64,000 nucleotides of DNA from Photorhabdus laumondii subsp. laumondii (GTDB lineage: Bacteria > Pseudomonadota > Gammaproteobacteria > Enterobacterales > Enterobacteriaceae): positions 3,472,001 to 3,536,000 of the forward strand of contig NZ_CP024901.1 in NCBI RefSeq assembly GCF_003343245.1. Reading direction: 5' to 3'. Below the pieces are notes generated by a model. It ran no database searches. It saw only the letters and a list, made by a program, of their open reading frames with translations, and had not been told where the DNA came from. The position numbers and the translations under genes were made by a program. Numbering within the stretch: the stretch's first letter is position 1; each line of letters starts with the position of its first letter. Positions 37,039-46,548 of this stretch are shown in pieces.

Positions 37039-37664
37039 TGACAGAACAAAAATATTCTTTAGAACCGGAAACGGCAATCTTAGGTAAAGATGGATTGGCA
37101 GAAAAAGCGGGCTGGCTGACAATCTACCATGCAGCACCTCATTCAAGGGAATTTATCGGCGTGACACCAGAATATCTGATGAAGGGAGTTGGCATACCGG
37201 CCAGTTCCTATACAAATGCTCCGACACTTCCTGACTCCGATTCTCTGGCTGTCAGGCGCACGGCAGACGGAGAGCACTGGGAAATTGTCCCCGATTACCG
37301 TGGAAAAACAGCTTACAACACACAAACTCGCTTACCGCAAGAAATTACTGATCTGGGTGAACTACCCAAAACCCTGACATTCGAACAACCGGCTACTCAT
37401 TTTGATCGATGGGATGGCTCAAAGTGGGTGACTGACAAAGTGGCAATAAAGGATAGTGAGATTGAGCAGGCAGAACAACTGCGCGACACGCTGTGTACAC
37501 AATCTAATGAAACCATTACGTTGCTACAATATGCCGTTGATACTGAATTGGCTTCGGAAGAGGAACAGACACTGTTACTTGAATGGAAAAAGTATCTGGT
37601 ATTGCTGAACCGTGTTGATACTTCATTGGCCCCTGATATTAAGTGGCCTGAGATGCCAGAATGA
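37038..37664 (+). CDS. Tail fibre assembly protein, cassette 1
   Basis: 208-aa Tfa-type chaperone that trimerises or caps tail-fibre tips. It starts MTEQKYSLEPETAILGKDGL and has the C-terminal caudo_TAP-like helix (EEEQTLLLEWKKYLVLLNRVDTS) and ends IKWPEMPE. Nearly identical to the Tfa of cassette 4 (52603-53229), consistent with the similar fibre tips of the two cassettes. Overlaps its fibre gene by 1 bp. Confidence 0.88.
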   Translation: MTEQKYSLEPETAILGKDGLAEKAGWLTIYHAAPHSREFIGVTPEYLMKGVGIPASSYTNAPTLPDSDSLAVRRTADGEHWEIVPDYRGKTAYNTQTRLPQEITDLGELPKTLTFEQPATHFDRWDGSKWVTDKVAIKDSEIEQAEQLRDTLCTQSNETITLLQYAVDTELASEEEQTLLLEWKKYLVLLNRVDTSLAPDIKWPEMPE

Positions 37665-37673
37665 CAACAATAA

Positions 37674-37691
37674 GGGCTGCTTATGCAGCCC
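37674..37691 (+). terminator. Hairpin after tfa, cassette 1
   Basis: GGGCTGC-TTAT-GCAGCCC stem directly after the tfa stop; the same hairpin lies between the convergent tfa genes at 52575-52592. No clear T run on this strand. Confidence 0.45.
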
Positions 37692-38079
37692 AATGACAAT
37701 CGAAGTCAGAAATCTCACATGTCATTTGAATTGCTAAAATTTCGGTGACGCATTTTTTATAAAGGCAGATTAGACTAATAAGTTACCGTCTTGATGGTCA
37801 AGTTCTAATAGCATAGTTTTCATCATATGGTATTACTTGTATTTTTCTATATTGGGGAGTTTTAGTGATGCTTCTATGTTATAGGGGCCATTTATATTAT
37901 GAATAAAGTATTCTGCTTTGCATTGTAGCTAAGATTTATTTTGTTCACATGATGAAAAATACATAGTATAGTACTAATAGAAAATCTGGATGGATGAAAA
38001 AATTGAATCTCCATTTTTCTTGTTTTCCGAAAGCTACATTACGTTTTACTACTACACGATGTTCTATTGATAGATAAAT
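37692..38079 (+). other. Leader of the phosphoethanolamine-transferase-like gene
   Basis: About 390 AT-rich bp without a gene. From about 37830 it is duplicated at 46305-46548 before the truncated second copy, so the duplication covers the promoter region. Confidence 0.55.
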
Positions 38080-39630
38080 ATGAAACTTACAAAAAACCAC
38101 CTAATCAAGCTACTACCCGTTGTTGCACTCTTCATCTTTTGCCTTTTAGCTCATATGGCTTTAGGTTATCGCTTAAAAATAGCGTATGTATTCGCTATAT
38201 TCTTTATTTTTCTATTGCTAAACAAGGCCACAGTGGTTTATAGGCCCCTGCTTATCATTCTTGGTATAGCAACTCTCGTTTATGCCCCTATCGGGCTTAC
38301 ATACGGATCACCAAACTTAAATTCAATTCTTTCGTTATTCTATACAAATAAACAAGAAGCTAGTGAGTTTATCTCTTCTATTCCAGTTGAATATTATCTC
38401 TTTAGTGCGCTTATCCTGATCTTTTGTTTATTATCTCTAAAAGTAAATGTTAATTTACATAGAAATATTAGTGTTTTTCTATTTTCTTTTGCATTAATTA
38501 CAGTAATACACCATCCTTTAAAATCTTTTATACAGGGTGAAGAGTTCAATATTCTCGACTCTGGACTTCCTGAAATTAGGGCTGTCAAAGATGTCACTAT
38601 CAACTTTATAAGGGTAAAAAGCGAATATGAAAAAATGCAACAAATACTCAGTGAACATGATACGTGGGGAACGGTGTCGGCAAAATCAAAATATAGCACT
38701 TATATTGTTGTGATTGGAGAAAGTGTACGTAGAGATTTTATGAATGTGTATGGATTTCCGATACATAATACACCTTTTATGAGCACTGCCAATGGGACAC
38801 TTTTTACAAATTATATCTCAGTAGGTCCATCAACCCAGATATCATTGGCAAACTCACTAGCAATGGTCAAAGATGGTAAAAATATTTTAAGCAACAATAT
38901 TGTTACATTAGCAAAAAAAGCGGGCTTTTATACCTACTGGATATCAAATCAAGGTTCTATGGGGATATTTGATACTCCGGTTGCCAGCATGGGAGCAAGG
39001 GCTGATTCTCCATTATTTATCAAAAAAGGTGAATCTAGTTCTGGTCTTAACAGAAATATTCCTGACACAGATATAATACCAATTGTGAAAAAAGCCTTAG
39101 AGGATAAGAGAGAAAAGAAGCTAATTGTTATCCATTTAATGGGTTCTCACTCCCCCTCTTGTACCAGAACAAATTATGAATACAAGGTATTCTTTAAGTC
39201 AGAACAGGTTTCTTGCTATATACAGAGTATTGAAAATACCGATGACTTGTTATCAATAATTACTGATGAAGCACAGAAAAATGAGAAGAATTGGTCTTTG
39301 ATGTATTTTGCTGATCACGGAGTTTCTTTCTTTGAGAAAGATAGTAAGAAGATGAGGCTTGCTCATAATGATAAATATAAGCAAGATTATCAGGTTCCTA
39401 TGTTTATTACATCTTACGATGATACGTCACGTAATATTATTAATGTTCAACGCAATTCAATGAATTTCTTAACACTATTTTCAGATTGGACAGGTATTAA
39501 AGAGTCTACAATACCTGAGAATTGTAAAATGTTGTCTAATGAAATATGTGAAAATCAAGATGATGTTCTGAACTTTAGTAATAAGGTCATGAAATATAGC
39601 TCATTACCGGAAGATAAAATTCCTGAATGA
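38080..39630 (+). CDS. Sulfatase-family membrane transferase, probably lipid A/LPS phosphoethanolamine transferase
   Basis: 516 aa. The N-terminus has about four to five membrane helices (residues 8-28, 33-49, 56-75, 105-120, 130-146). A periplasmic alkaline-phosphatase-fold domain follows, with VVIGESVRRDFMNVYGF, where Ser215 takes the place of the usual threonine nucleophile (GET), then VIHLMGSHSPSC and LMYFADHGVSFF for zinc binding. The family modifies lipid A or core sugars with phosphoethanolamine. It sits between two tail-fibre cassettes within the prophage, so it may alter the phage receptor. The exact acceptor is unknown. Confidence 0.8.
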   Translation: MKLTKNHLIKLLPVVALFIFCLLAHMALGYRLKIAYVFAIFFIFLLLNKATVVYRPLLIILGIATLVYAPIGLTYGSPNLNSILSLFYTNKQEASEFISSIPVEYYLFSALILIFCLLSLKVNVNLHRNISVFLFSFALITVIHHPLKSFIQGEEFNILDSGLPEIRAVKDVTINFIRVKSEYEKMQQILSEHDTWGTVSAKSKYSTYIVVIGESVRRDFMNVYGFPIHNTPFMSTANGTLFTNYISVGPSTQISLANSLAMVKDGKNILSNNIVTLAKKAGFYTYWISNQGSMGIFDTPVASMGARADSPLFIKKGESSSGLNRNIPDTDIIPIVKKALEDKREKKLIVIHLMGSHSPSCTRTNYEYKVFFKSEQVSCYIQSIENTDDLLSIITDEAQKNEKNWSLMYFADHGVSFFEKDSKKMRLAHNDKYKQDYQVPMFITSYDDTSRNIINVQRNSMNFLTLFSDWTGIKESTIPENCKMLSNEICENQDDVLNFSNKVMKYSSLPEDKIPE

Positions 39631-39722
39631 ATTTTTATATTATGAGAAATATAAATAAGATCTATGTTGGTTTTGATTTCTAGATAAAATTAACTCATGA
39701 CAAAGATAAGAGTAGGTGAGCA

Positions 39723-40820
39723 ATGAATATTATGATAACAAATTTCCATACAGGGAATGGCGGCGGTCATACCACATATATCATGAATATAGTTAAATAT
39801 TTTGATTATAATAAAGGAAAGCTGCTGATTGCTTGTCCACCTGAAAGCAGATTATACAAAGAACTTACCAATTCCGGATTTAATAATGTTATTCCTCTTT
39901 ACTTTTTCTGCAAGCTTAATAAGCTAAAACAACTCGTAATAACCTGTAAGATTTTATCACAAATTGCCAGAAGACAAAAAATAGACATAATTCATACTAA
40001 TGGAACTTCTGACAACAAAATCGCTATCCTCGCAAAAATACTTTTCGGGATGAAATGCAAAATAATCTATACAAAACATAATCATTATCCTGTATCTTGG
40101 TTATCCAAAATCAGGCTGAAAAAATTCAATGAAAGAATTATTTTCGTAAGTGATTCCACTAGAAATCAATGCTCCTCTTTTATCTCTGATAAACAAGTTG
40201 TTACTATAAAAAATGGTATTGATACTGATAAATGGAAAACTGAACATCCAGTTATAGAAAAAGGAAAAATAACACTTATTTCTTCTGCTGGAACCGCTGA
40301 ACACAAAGGGTGGCATTTTTTGATAAGATGCTTGGCAAAAAATAAAGAGCTATCTGATAAATTTCGTATAAAAATTATTGGACGCATTCCTCGCCAAGAA
40401 GATATAAATAAATTAGTGGGTGCTCCTTTCTCTCACGTCGATATTGAATTTACTGGTTATATTAATGATGATAAAGAAATTATTAATTATATGGAAAATG
40501 CTTCTATAGGGTTTGTTTTATCCACTGATTGTGAAACTATCAGTTTTGCTTGCAGAGAAATGATGGCTTGCAGTTTACCTGTTATTGTCAGTGATTTCGG
40601 GGGATTACCAGAAAATGTTGATCATGGTGTCAATGGCTGGATCACAAAAGCAAGGGATGAAACATCAATACATAACGTTTTAAATTTGATTGCTAGTTTA
40701 TCATCTCAGGAATTAAAAGAATTGTCTGAAAAAGCTAGAGAAAAAGCGGTTAATGAGTTTGATGTGAGAAAAATGGTTTCAGAAACGATAAGTACCTATA
40801 GTTCTGTTCGTAATTCTTAA
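39723..40820 (+). CDS. GT4-family glycosyltransferase
   Basis: 365 aa with GT-B fold features: N-terminal NFHTGNGGGHTTYIMNI, IIYTKHN, a linker VTIKNGIDTDKWK, SSAGTAEHKGWHFLIRCLA, and the donor-binding ETISFACREMMACSLPVIVS with GGLPENVDHGVNGW. Most similar in type to LPS or exopolysaccharide glycosyltransferases. It lies 92 bp after the phosphoethanolamine-transferase-like gene and may form an operon with it. The sugar and acceptor cannot be told from sequence. Confidence 0.85.
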   Translation: MNIMITNFHTGNGGGHTTYIMNIVKYFDYNKGKLLIACPPESRLYKELTNSGFNNVIPLYFFCKLNKLKQLVITCKILSQIARRQKIDIIHTNGTSDNKIAILAKILFGMKCKIIYTKHNHYPVSWLSKIRLKKFNERIIFVSDSTRNQCSSFISDKQVVTIKNGIDTDKWKTEHPVIEKGKITLISSAGTAEHKGWHFLIRCLAKNKELSDKFRIKIIGRIPRQEDINKLVGAPFSHVDIEFTGYINDDKEIINYMENASIGFVLSTDCETISFACREMMACSLPVIVSDFGGLPENVDHGVNGWITKARDETSIHNVLNLIASLSSQELKELSEKAREKAVNEFDVRKMVSETISTYSSVRNS

Positions 40821-40832
40821 ATCTAAAAATTT

Positions 40833-40853
40833 ACGGCCTGGAGAGCAGGCCGT
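40833..40853. terminator. Bidirectional terminator
   Basis: ACGGCCTG-GAGAG-CAGGCCGT stem with T-rich DNA to the right and A-rich DNA to the left, placed between the convergent GT4 and tfa (cassette 2) genes. Confidence 0.7.
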
Positions 40854-40861
40854 CGTTCATT

Positions 40862-41374
40862 TTATTTTGGTTGTTCAGGCCAGATAATTTCTGATGCTAA
40901 TGAAGTATCAATGCGATTCAGTGACACTCGATACCTTTTCCATTCGAGTAATAAGGCTTTTTCCTTATTAGTTGCTATTCCTAAATCAATAGCATCCTGC
41001 AAAGGCTGAATTACCTCATTTGCAGCAATCATTTTTTCTGACTTCTGGTTCTTTTCCTGTTGTCGTTGTTCTTCCAATGTATAAATGCGCTTGATGATTT
41101 TCTCACCGTCAAAAAACCACCCATCTGTGATAATTATCTCAGTTGGTACATCTTCTGGTGCAAGTTCAGCAACGGATAAATGGATAGGGAATAGACTAGA
41201 TATATCCTTTGATATTGAAGTGATAACGCCATCTTTATTAAATGTGAATTTGATAGTTTCTTCTAAAAATTTTTCTTGAATCTGATACCAGTCATTACCT
41301 TCATCATCTCTTAAGTATTGAACACAAGATATGGCATCTTTCGGAATATAAGGCGTAAAAATACCAGTTTTCAT
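40862..41374 (-). CDS. Tail fibre assembly protein, cassette 2
   Basis: 170-aa Tfa-type protein starting [20 protein letters not shown], with the C-terminal family helix [20 protein letters not shown] and end [11 protein letters not shown]-terminal part differs from the Tfa proteins of cassettes 1 and 4, as does its fibre tip. It starts 9 bp after the fibre stop. Confidence 0.82.
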   Translation of the reverse strand: MKTGIFTPYIPKDAISCVQYLRDDEGNDWYQIQEKFLEETIKFTFNKDGVITSISKDISSLFPIHLSVAELAPEDVPTEIIITDGWFFDGEKIIKRIYTLEEQRQQEKNQKSEKMIAANEVIQPLQDAIDLGIATNKEKALLLEWKRYRVSLNRIDTSLASEIIWPEQPK

Positions 41375-41383
41375 AATGTCACC

Positions 41384-42187
41384 CTAGATCGAGGAGATTG
41401 TTACCCAAATACCATTTATGTATGCTTGTACAGGACGATAATGTACACTGGCAAGGTGCTGTCTTCCTGAACTCCACATTACTGTACCCAAGCCAACAAG
41501 GACATGCCCAGAAGGAGCAGACCAATCTTTTGTCTCGTCTGTCCACCCACCCTCTGTTACCCAACTTCCAAGTCGTAAATTAATCACCCCAACATCGTTC
41601 TTCAAAGCGTAGCGATTATCGCATTCACCTGTGGTATATGCACCGAGTTCTCCCGGAGAAGGTTTATTCATTGAACTATATACCCGAACACCTGGAGCCT
41701 CATACACTCCTTTACCGGAAATATATCCGGTTGCATCCACATTCCCGTTTACAATACCACCAGATTTTGGATACGCCCCCACATCCCCGGCAATAGGTTT
41801 ATTCTGTGTGTTATATTCTTGTGCCCAAGGTGTCCATCCCGGACCGCTCCACGGGTATAAAGCCCGTGTATATATCCGACTGCTATTATAGACAAAATAA
41901 CGTTGAATAGTGCCAGCAGCCTGTAAAACAACAAGAGAACCAGCGGATGCTTCGGGGTAGTTTTTACCGGCTGTCGCTTGTACATTTAAACCCTGATAAT
42001 AAAGCCCTGGCGTTTGATAATCATTTAAATCGGCTTTGTCAGGGATCGATATTGCTTGCCCATTAAAGATATCTTGAGAGGTAATATTGACATCCCCACT
42101 CAGCACCTTGCCATTAACTTTCCGGCTATTCGGCACGGCACTTTTCGCCAGATTGACGGTTTCTGTTAAACCAAGGCTTTCTGTAGT
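41384..42187 (-). pseudogene. Tail-fibre C-terminal cassette 2 (no N-terminus)
   Basis: Frame open from just inside crossover site 2, reading LGLTETVNLAKSAVPNSRKV, NGKVLSGDVNITSQDIF and a tip ending YINGIWVTISSI. A shared phage fibre block (KPSPGELGAYTTGECDNRYAL) also occurs in cassette 3. It lacks the N-terminal attachment domain and follows a stop codon, so it should not be translated in this arrangement unless the methionine or valine at about 42136 is used. It would be in frame with the fixed N-terminus at 54017-54665 after recombination. Confidence 0.75.
42161..42186 (-). promoter_or_regulatory. Putative invertase crossover site 2
   Basis: 26 bp; on the minus strand CTACAGAAAGCC, central TT, GGTTTAACAGAA. 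Same right half-site and centre as the other three sites, left half identical to site 3. Minus orientation. Confidence 0.65.
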
Positions 42188-42990
42188 TCATTAACTGACA
42201 GCAATCTTTGTCAAAGCAGCTTTTAAAGGCATTCAATGGGACTCAATATGGTAAAAATTGGGCAGATCTGAGTGTCAATAAATAACCAAAATAATGATTG
42301 AGAAAGAAACATATTAACCGCGATGGAATTACGAACAATAATCGGGTGAAAAACATACAGAAAAATTAGCCTCACTTTGCGTTTTAACGCAAGTTCATTT
42401 GAGATAAATAAATTTACTTTGTGTGTATGCGTGCATATGCTTATGTCAGGTTGGGAGGATATGAAATCAACCAACCTAATAAAAGAGCTGATTGCTGTTG
42501 GACGCGAACTTAGAAGGAGTTACCAATAACCGGAAAGACATACTCGGTTCCGCATCCCAAAAAATATCAGCCTATCAGTATTGTCAAATCTATAAAGAAA
42601 ATGGTGAGAGTTTAATCCCCGTCGACTTTGGAGGTCATCATGTTTTTTTCAGTAGGTGTTGAGTTATCGAAAAATGAAAATACAGCGTATGGTTTGGTCA
42701 TTCCTGCGCTGTGTGCCGAAGATTATGGCTGTTTTTCTGCCGCGGATAATAAAGAAGACATTGCGATAATGGCACGTGAGGCTATCTTGTTAACAGTAGA
42801 AGATATGGTCGCGAATAATAGCGCAGTTGAACATATTCAGGATGCTGGCTATCTGGTTTATGCAAAAAACGCAGAATATCAATACATTGATAACTGGTTT
42901 GTTATCAACGTTGATTTATCTGAGTTTTCCGGAAAGCAGAGGCATATTAATAATCGTGACAAAGAAAGTTTGGCACAATACGATGTTGAA
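42187..42990 (+). repeat. Inverted repeat arm A (hicAB remnant)
   Basis: About 800 bp whose reverse complement is found at about 50745-51615 with high identity. The arm starts right at crossover site 2 and includes a non-coding stretch, a broken hicA and a truncated hicB. Confidence 0.8.
42461..42615 (+). pseudogene. hicA: hicA toxin, broken (copy A)
   Basis: The frame starts MKSTNLIKELIAVGRELRR behind GGGAGG but stops after 22 codons (TAA 42527). The C-terminal HicA sequence TGKTYSVPHPKKYQPISIVKSIKK follows in another frame up to the TAA at 42613. The central RNA-binding part with the catalytic histidine is missing. The same lesion is present in copy B, so it arose before the duplication. 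Confidence 0.7.
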
Positions 42991-42993
42991 TAA
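42640..42993 (+). pseudogene. hicB: hicB antitoxin, C-terminally truncated (copy A)
   Basis: Starts MFFSVGVELSKNENTAYGL behind GGAGG and is nearly identical to copy B up to EFSGKQ. About 42 bp are then deleted between short similar sequences (CATATTAAT / TATTGAT region), and the frame continues differently to a stop. The ribbon-helix-helix DNA-binding end (SLPDTLIQRIDNRV...) is therefore lost. Confidence 0.75.
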
Positions 42994-43837
42994 CAAAAGA
43001 ACTTTAAAAGATGAGCTAAATAAAAACACTATTTTGCAAATCATAGTTATACAACTCTTAATTGTGTCTATAATCATAAAAAATTATGCCTGACTTTCTT
43101 CACCCATGAACGAACAAATACACGCAAAAACATCAAACGCAAAGTTGTTAAAATTTTATGTTTTCTTTTTGTATATCTAGCTCGTTTACTGTTGAATGAA
43201 CTTCATTTCTTATCGATGAGTTGCGGGAATGCTCAGTGAGATTTATAATGATAAATATTTTCATTATATTTTTATTCTGTGTAATTTTTACGGTAATCAA
43301 TATAAACATTATAATTACATTGTGTAATTAACTTTACATAGTGAAAAATATACTGATTTTTTATACGGGAAATTTTTTCGTTCTACTGTAAATCTAGATT
43401 CTGATAGTTTTTTTAATTTTGCGACAATTACCAACCTACAAAAAATCACATTCTTAACTGTGTAAAACTAAGGCTAATTAGATATAACGGCAAAAACTCA
43501 GCTTAAAAGCTATAAAAAGATTCTGGAAGTGTGATAGTACAGGACTGATTCTATTAGTGAGCGAGTAATAATGTTACTAGGTAGAGAACATTTTTCACAG
43601 TAAATCTTCACCTTAGTCATTAATTGATACAATTAATGGGAGGAAAGCAGTATAATACCCCATATCAATCATATTGATAATCAATTAAATGTCTTTAAAT
43701 TTGACAATTAGGAGCAGGAATACTGATGTTGGTTCAATTCACACATGTACTTATATCAGAATATATATTTAGTATTGAAAGCTCTTTATTGAATAATTCT
43801 AAAGGATTCCTGTAGGTAACTAGCGGATTGTACTATT
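42994..43837. other. AT-rich region without a recognisable gene
   Basis: About 840 bp between the hicB remnant and the first GT2 gene. Very AT-rich, many stops in all frames; the GT2 promoter should be near its right end. I see no repeat or RNA gene. Confidence 0.45.
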
Positions 43838-44815
43838 ATGAATAATGATGTATTAGTTTCAATTATCATCCCGGCCTTTAATGTCGAAGATATTATAGAA
43901 AATGCTATTAATAGTGTTCTTAATCAGACATATAAAAACACTGAGATCATCATTGTCAACGATGGATCAACTGATGGCACAATGGATGTTCTTAACCGGC
44001 TGTCTGAACAATACTTCAATATTGAGGTGTTTTCTCAAGAAAACAGAGGGATTTCCGCAGCAAGAAACGTTGGCTTAAGTAAAGCTAAAGGGGATTATGT
44101 CACTTTCCTAGATAGTGATGACTCTTTTGAGCCTTCGTTTATTGAATCAGTGTTGCGAAAAAATGGTGAGACAAAGAGTGATATTACTTTTTGTTTGTTC
44201 AAGAATGTTTATACAGACAAAGAGATTTGTTCTAAAGATTATCGAGATTTAAATAATCTGGCATTCAATTTTTTGAATTTTGATTATTTTGGCATTTGTT
44301 GTATGTTAATAAAACGTAATTTTTTGTTAGAAAATAAAATTTGGTTTGATGAAAACCTAATTGTAGGAGAAGATATTTCATTTATTTTGTTATGTATCTG
44401 TAAAGCGAAGTTTTCTTACATCCCAGAATATCTTTATAATTATATTTACCGAAGTGATTCCATCATGAATAAGAGGTGGGATGTAAAGAATTATATAGAT
44501 GAAATCCAAGCTTGGGACAAGATTTATCAAGATATGGACACGCAATACCATAACGAAGATCGTGAAACCTTTATGAGAAAAGTTAAATCAAAAGCTTTAA
44601 GCCTAAAAGGCCAGCTAATGTGGAAAATGCTAGCATCCAAAAGATTTGATGAGCTTTCTTCTTTTTTATCCGATTTTTCTTATCAAAGACAAGATGCTGA
44701 ATTTATTCGGAAGAGAAATAAGTTTTTATTTAGGCTGAAAATAATTAAGTCTAAAAATAAAATAATTTGGTTGTTGGCTAATTTATTACTGACTAAAAGA
44801 AAAGACAGAATTTAA
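43838..44815 (+). CDS. GT2-family glycosyltransferase
   Basis: 325 aa with the GT-A fold start VSIIIPAFNVEDIIENAINS, IIIVNDGSTDGT, RNVGLSKAKGDYVTFLDSDDSF (DxD metal site at about residues 92-94), and a basic C-terminal tail. Typical of LPS or capsule sugar transferases. Plus strand, followed by a terminator. Substrate unknown. Low GC and placement among tail-fibre cassettes suggest a horizontally acquired surface-glycan gene. Confidence 0.88.
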   Translation: MNNDVLVSIIIPAFNVEDIIENAINSVLNQTYKNTEIIIVNDGSTDGTMDVLNRLSEQYFNIEVFSQENRGISAARNVGLSKAKGDYVTFLDSDDSFEPSFIESVLRKNGETKSDITFCLFKNVYTDKEICSKDYRDLNNLAFNFLNFDYFGICCMLIKRNFLLENKIWFDENLIVGEDISFILLCICKAKFSYIPEYLYNYIYRSDSIMNKRWDVKNYIDEIQAWDKIYQDMDTQYHNEDRETFMRKVKSKALSLKGQLMWKMLASKRFDELSSFLSDFSYQRQDAEFIRKRNKFLFRLKIIKSKNKIIWLLANLLLTKRKDRI

Positions 44816-44841
44816 TTTTTAGATAGTCATGACAACAATCT

Positions 44842-44868
44842 AAATGGCCTATAAAAACAGGCCATTTT
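44842..44868 (+). terminator. Rho-independent terminator after GT2 gene
   Basis: AAATGGCCT-ATAAAAAC-AGGCCATTTT: a 9-bp stem followed by a T run, 27 bp after the stop codon. Confidence 0.75.
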
Positions 44869-44964
44869 AGACTGTTAATAAGCTTTATACTTTTGCATTA
44901 AAAAATTATCATCGTATAAAATTCATTTAAGAATTTTATCTTCTTTCACTGGTCAATTGTGTGC

Positions 44965-45045
44965 ATTTTATAATGCACTTTCCTTTGGTGAGAAAAATAC
45001 TGAAATATAACAATTACGTCTTCTATTGAAAAGTGCACAATTTGA
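44965..45045 (-). mobile_element. Remnant of an IS30-type element end
   Basis: ATGCACTTTCCTTTGGTGAGAA and GAAAAGTGCACAATTT resemble, in the same order, the promoter-proximal end of the intact element (GTGCATTTTCCTTTGGCGAG and GAAAAATTGCACTTATTAG at 46155-46225). The rest of this older element is not visible. Confidence 0.45.
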
Positions 45046-45159
45046 ATTACAGGGGCACAGGATCGGTTATAGCTCATTAATTCACAGCGATTCTTGATAA
45101 GTCAGTTTTCCAAGATATTCAATAGGAATAAATACGGTAAAATTTAACCACACATGGTA

Positions 45160-46234
45160 GATTCACATAATAAGTGCAACATCGTTAATCTGGAAGTAAA
45201 CATGTTCGTATTCCTTTAAATAATTCATTCGGGGTTTTCCCACCCCGTGTTTTTCGAGGGCGATTATTTAATCGGTTTACCACAAAATTTATTTCCTGAT
45301 CAGAGACTTCATTAAAATCCGTTCCCTTTGGAAAGTATTGTCTGATGAGTCCATTGATATTCTCATTGATCCCTCTTTCCCAAGGCGAGTAAGGGTGAGC
45401 AAAGTAAATTTGGGTTTCTAATTCTTCACCGATGATTTCATGATCTGCGAACTCCAAACCGTTATCGAACGTGATGGTCTTAACCCTTTGTTTTAACGGG
45501 TATAATACTTTCACTGCCGCTTTCGCGACTTCTGATGCCTGCTTGCTATCAAGTTTAACGATTATTGTATACAGCGTCTTGCGGTCAACCAATGTTAATA
45601 AGACACTTTTTTTATCTTTCCCTATTATCGTATCTCCTTCCCAGTCCCCAATACGTTCTTTTTTATCAACAATTTCCGGGCGTTCATCAATACTGACCCG
45701 ATTTTTAATTTTACCTCTTCTTTCATAGCGACCATAGCGTTTGCGATAGGGTTTTCTGGCTATTCGCAGATGTTGCCATAAATCACCCCCCTCTCTTTTA
45801 TCTTGATAAATCAGTCTATAAATCGTCTCATGATGCAAAGATATCCCTTTATGTTGCTTCAAATAATCAGCCACCTGTTCAGGGCTTAAATCTTTCCAAA
45901 TTAACCGTTTTATCCATCTTTTTACTTCCGGCGTTATTTTCACGGCTTTCTTAGCAAAATGACGACGCGCCAATACCTTCAAATGAGCCTGTTCAGGGCA
46001 GTATGTCTGGACTTCTTGATTTCTCTTCAATTCTCTGCTGATGGTCGATGGGCTTCGTTTAAGTGACTCCGCAATAAAAAGCTGTGAAAAACCCGCTTCT
46101 TTTAAACTGGAAATCTGGTATCTTTCTGTTTCGGTCAGTTGTGTATAGGCCATAGTGCATTTTCCTTTGGCGAGAAAGATGCCTACTATAGCAACTGACC
46201 GCCCTTCTGAAAAATTGCACTTATTAGTCGAATC
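45160..46234 (-). mobile_element. IS30-family insertion sequence
   Basis: About 1075 bp bounded by inverted repeats GATTCACATAATAAGTGCAA (45160-45179) and, as reverse complement, GATTCGACTAATAAGTGCAA (46215-46234), 18 of 20 identical. It encloses one transposase gene. I cannot define the short target duplication with confidence. Confidence 0.85.
45185..46153 (-). CDS. IS30-family transposase
   Basis: 322 aa. N-terminal helix-turn-helix LTETERYQISSLKEAGFSQL followed by KRSPSTISRELKRN, a second DNA-binding region LSPEQVADYLKQHKGI, and the DDE catalytic domain: Asp in IGDWEGDTIIG, Asp in TFDNGLEFADHE, and Glu in PWERGINENINGLIRQYFPKG. Full length and uninterrupted, so the element may be active. 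Confidence 0.93.
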   Translation of the reverse strand: MAYTQLTETERYQISSLKEAGFSQLFIAESLKRSPSTISRELKRNQEVQTYCPEQAHLKVLARRHFAKKAVKITPEVKRWIKRLIWKDLSPEQVADYLKQHKGISLHHETIYRLIYQDKREGGDLWQHLRIARKPYRKRYGRYERRGKIKNRVSIDERPEIVDKKERIGDWEGDTIIGKDKKSVLLTLVDRKTLYTIIVKLDSKQASEVAKAAVKVLYPLKQRVKTITFDNGLEFADHEIIGEELETQIYFAHPYSPWERGINENINGLIRQYFPKGTDFNEVSDQEINFVVNRLNNRPRKTRGGKTPNELFKGIRTCLLPD

Positions 46235-46304
46235 CGCCCATATATTTAATAACTATTTTGTTTACTTTATCCTGTTACTATGATCTATTAACGCTTGGCA
46301 TGTT

Positions 46305-46548
46305 ATGTGTATTTTCCTATACTGGGGGTTATGATGATACTTCTGTGTTATGTGGTTTCTTTTATATTGCAAGTAAAGTATTCGGGTTTAAATCGTAACT
46401 AAAATTTATTTTATTCACATAGCGAAAAATACATAGTATAGTACTAATAGAAAATCTGGATGGATGAAGAAATTGAACCTCCGTTTTTCTTGTTTTCGAA
46501 AGCTAAACCACGTTTTACTATTACACGATGTCCTATTGATAGATAAAT
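46305..46548 (+). repeat. Duplicated leader of the phosphoethanolamine-transferase-like gene
   Basis: Similar to 37830-38079 (shared AAAAATACATAGTATAGTAC and TAATAGAAAATCTGGATGGA). Together with the following 630 bp of coding similarity it is a direct duplication about 8.5 kb from the intact copy. Confidence 0.75.
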
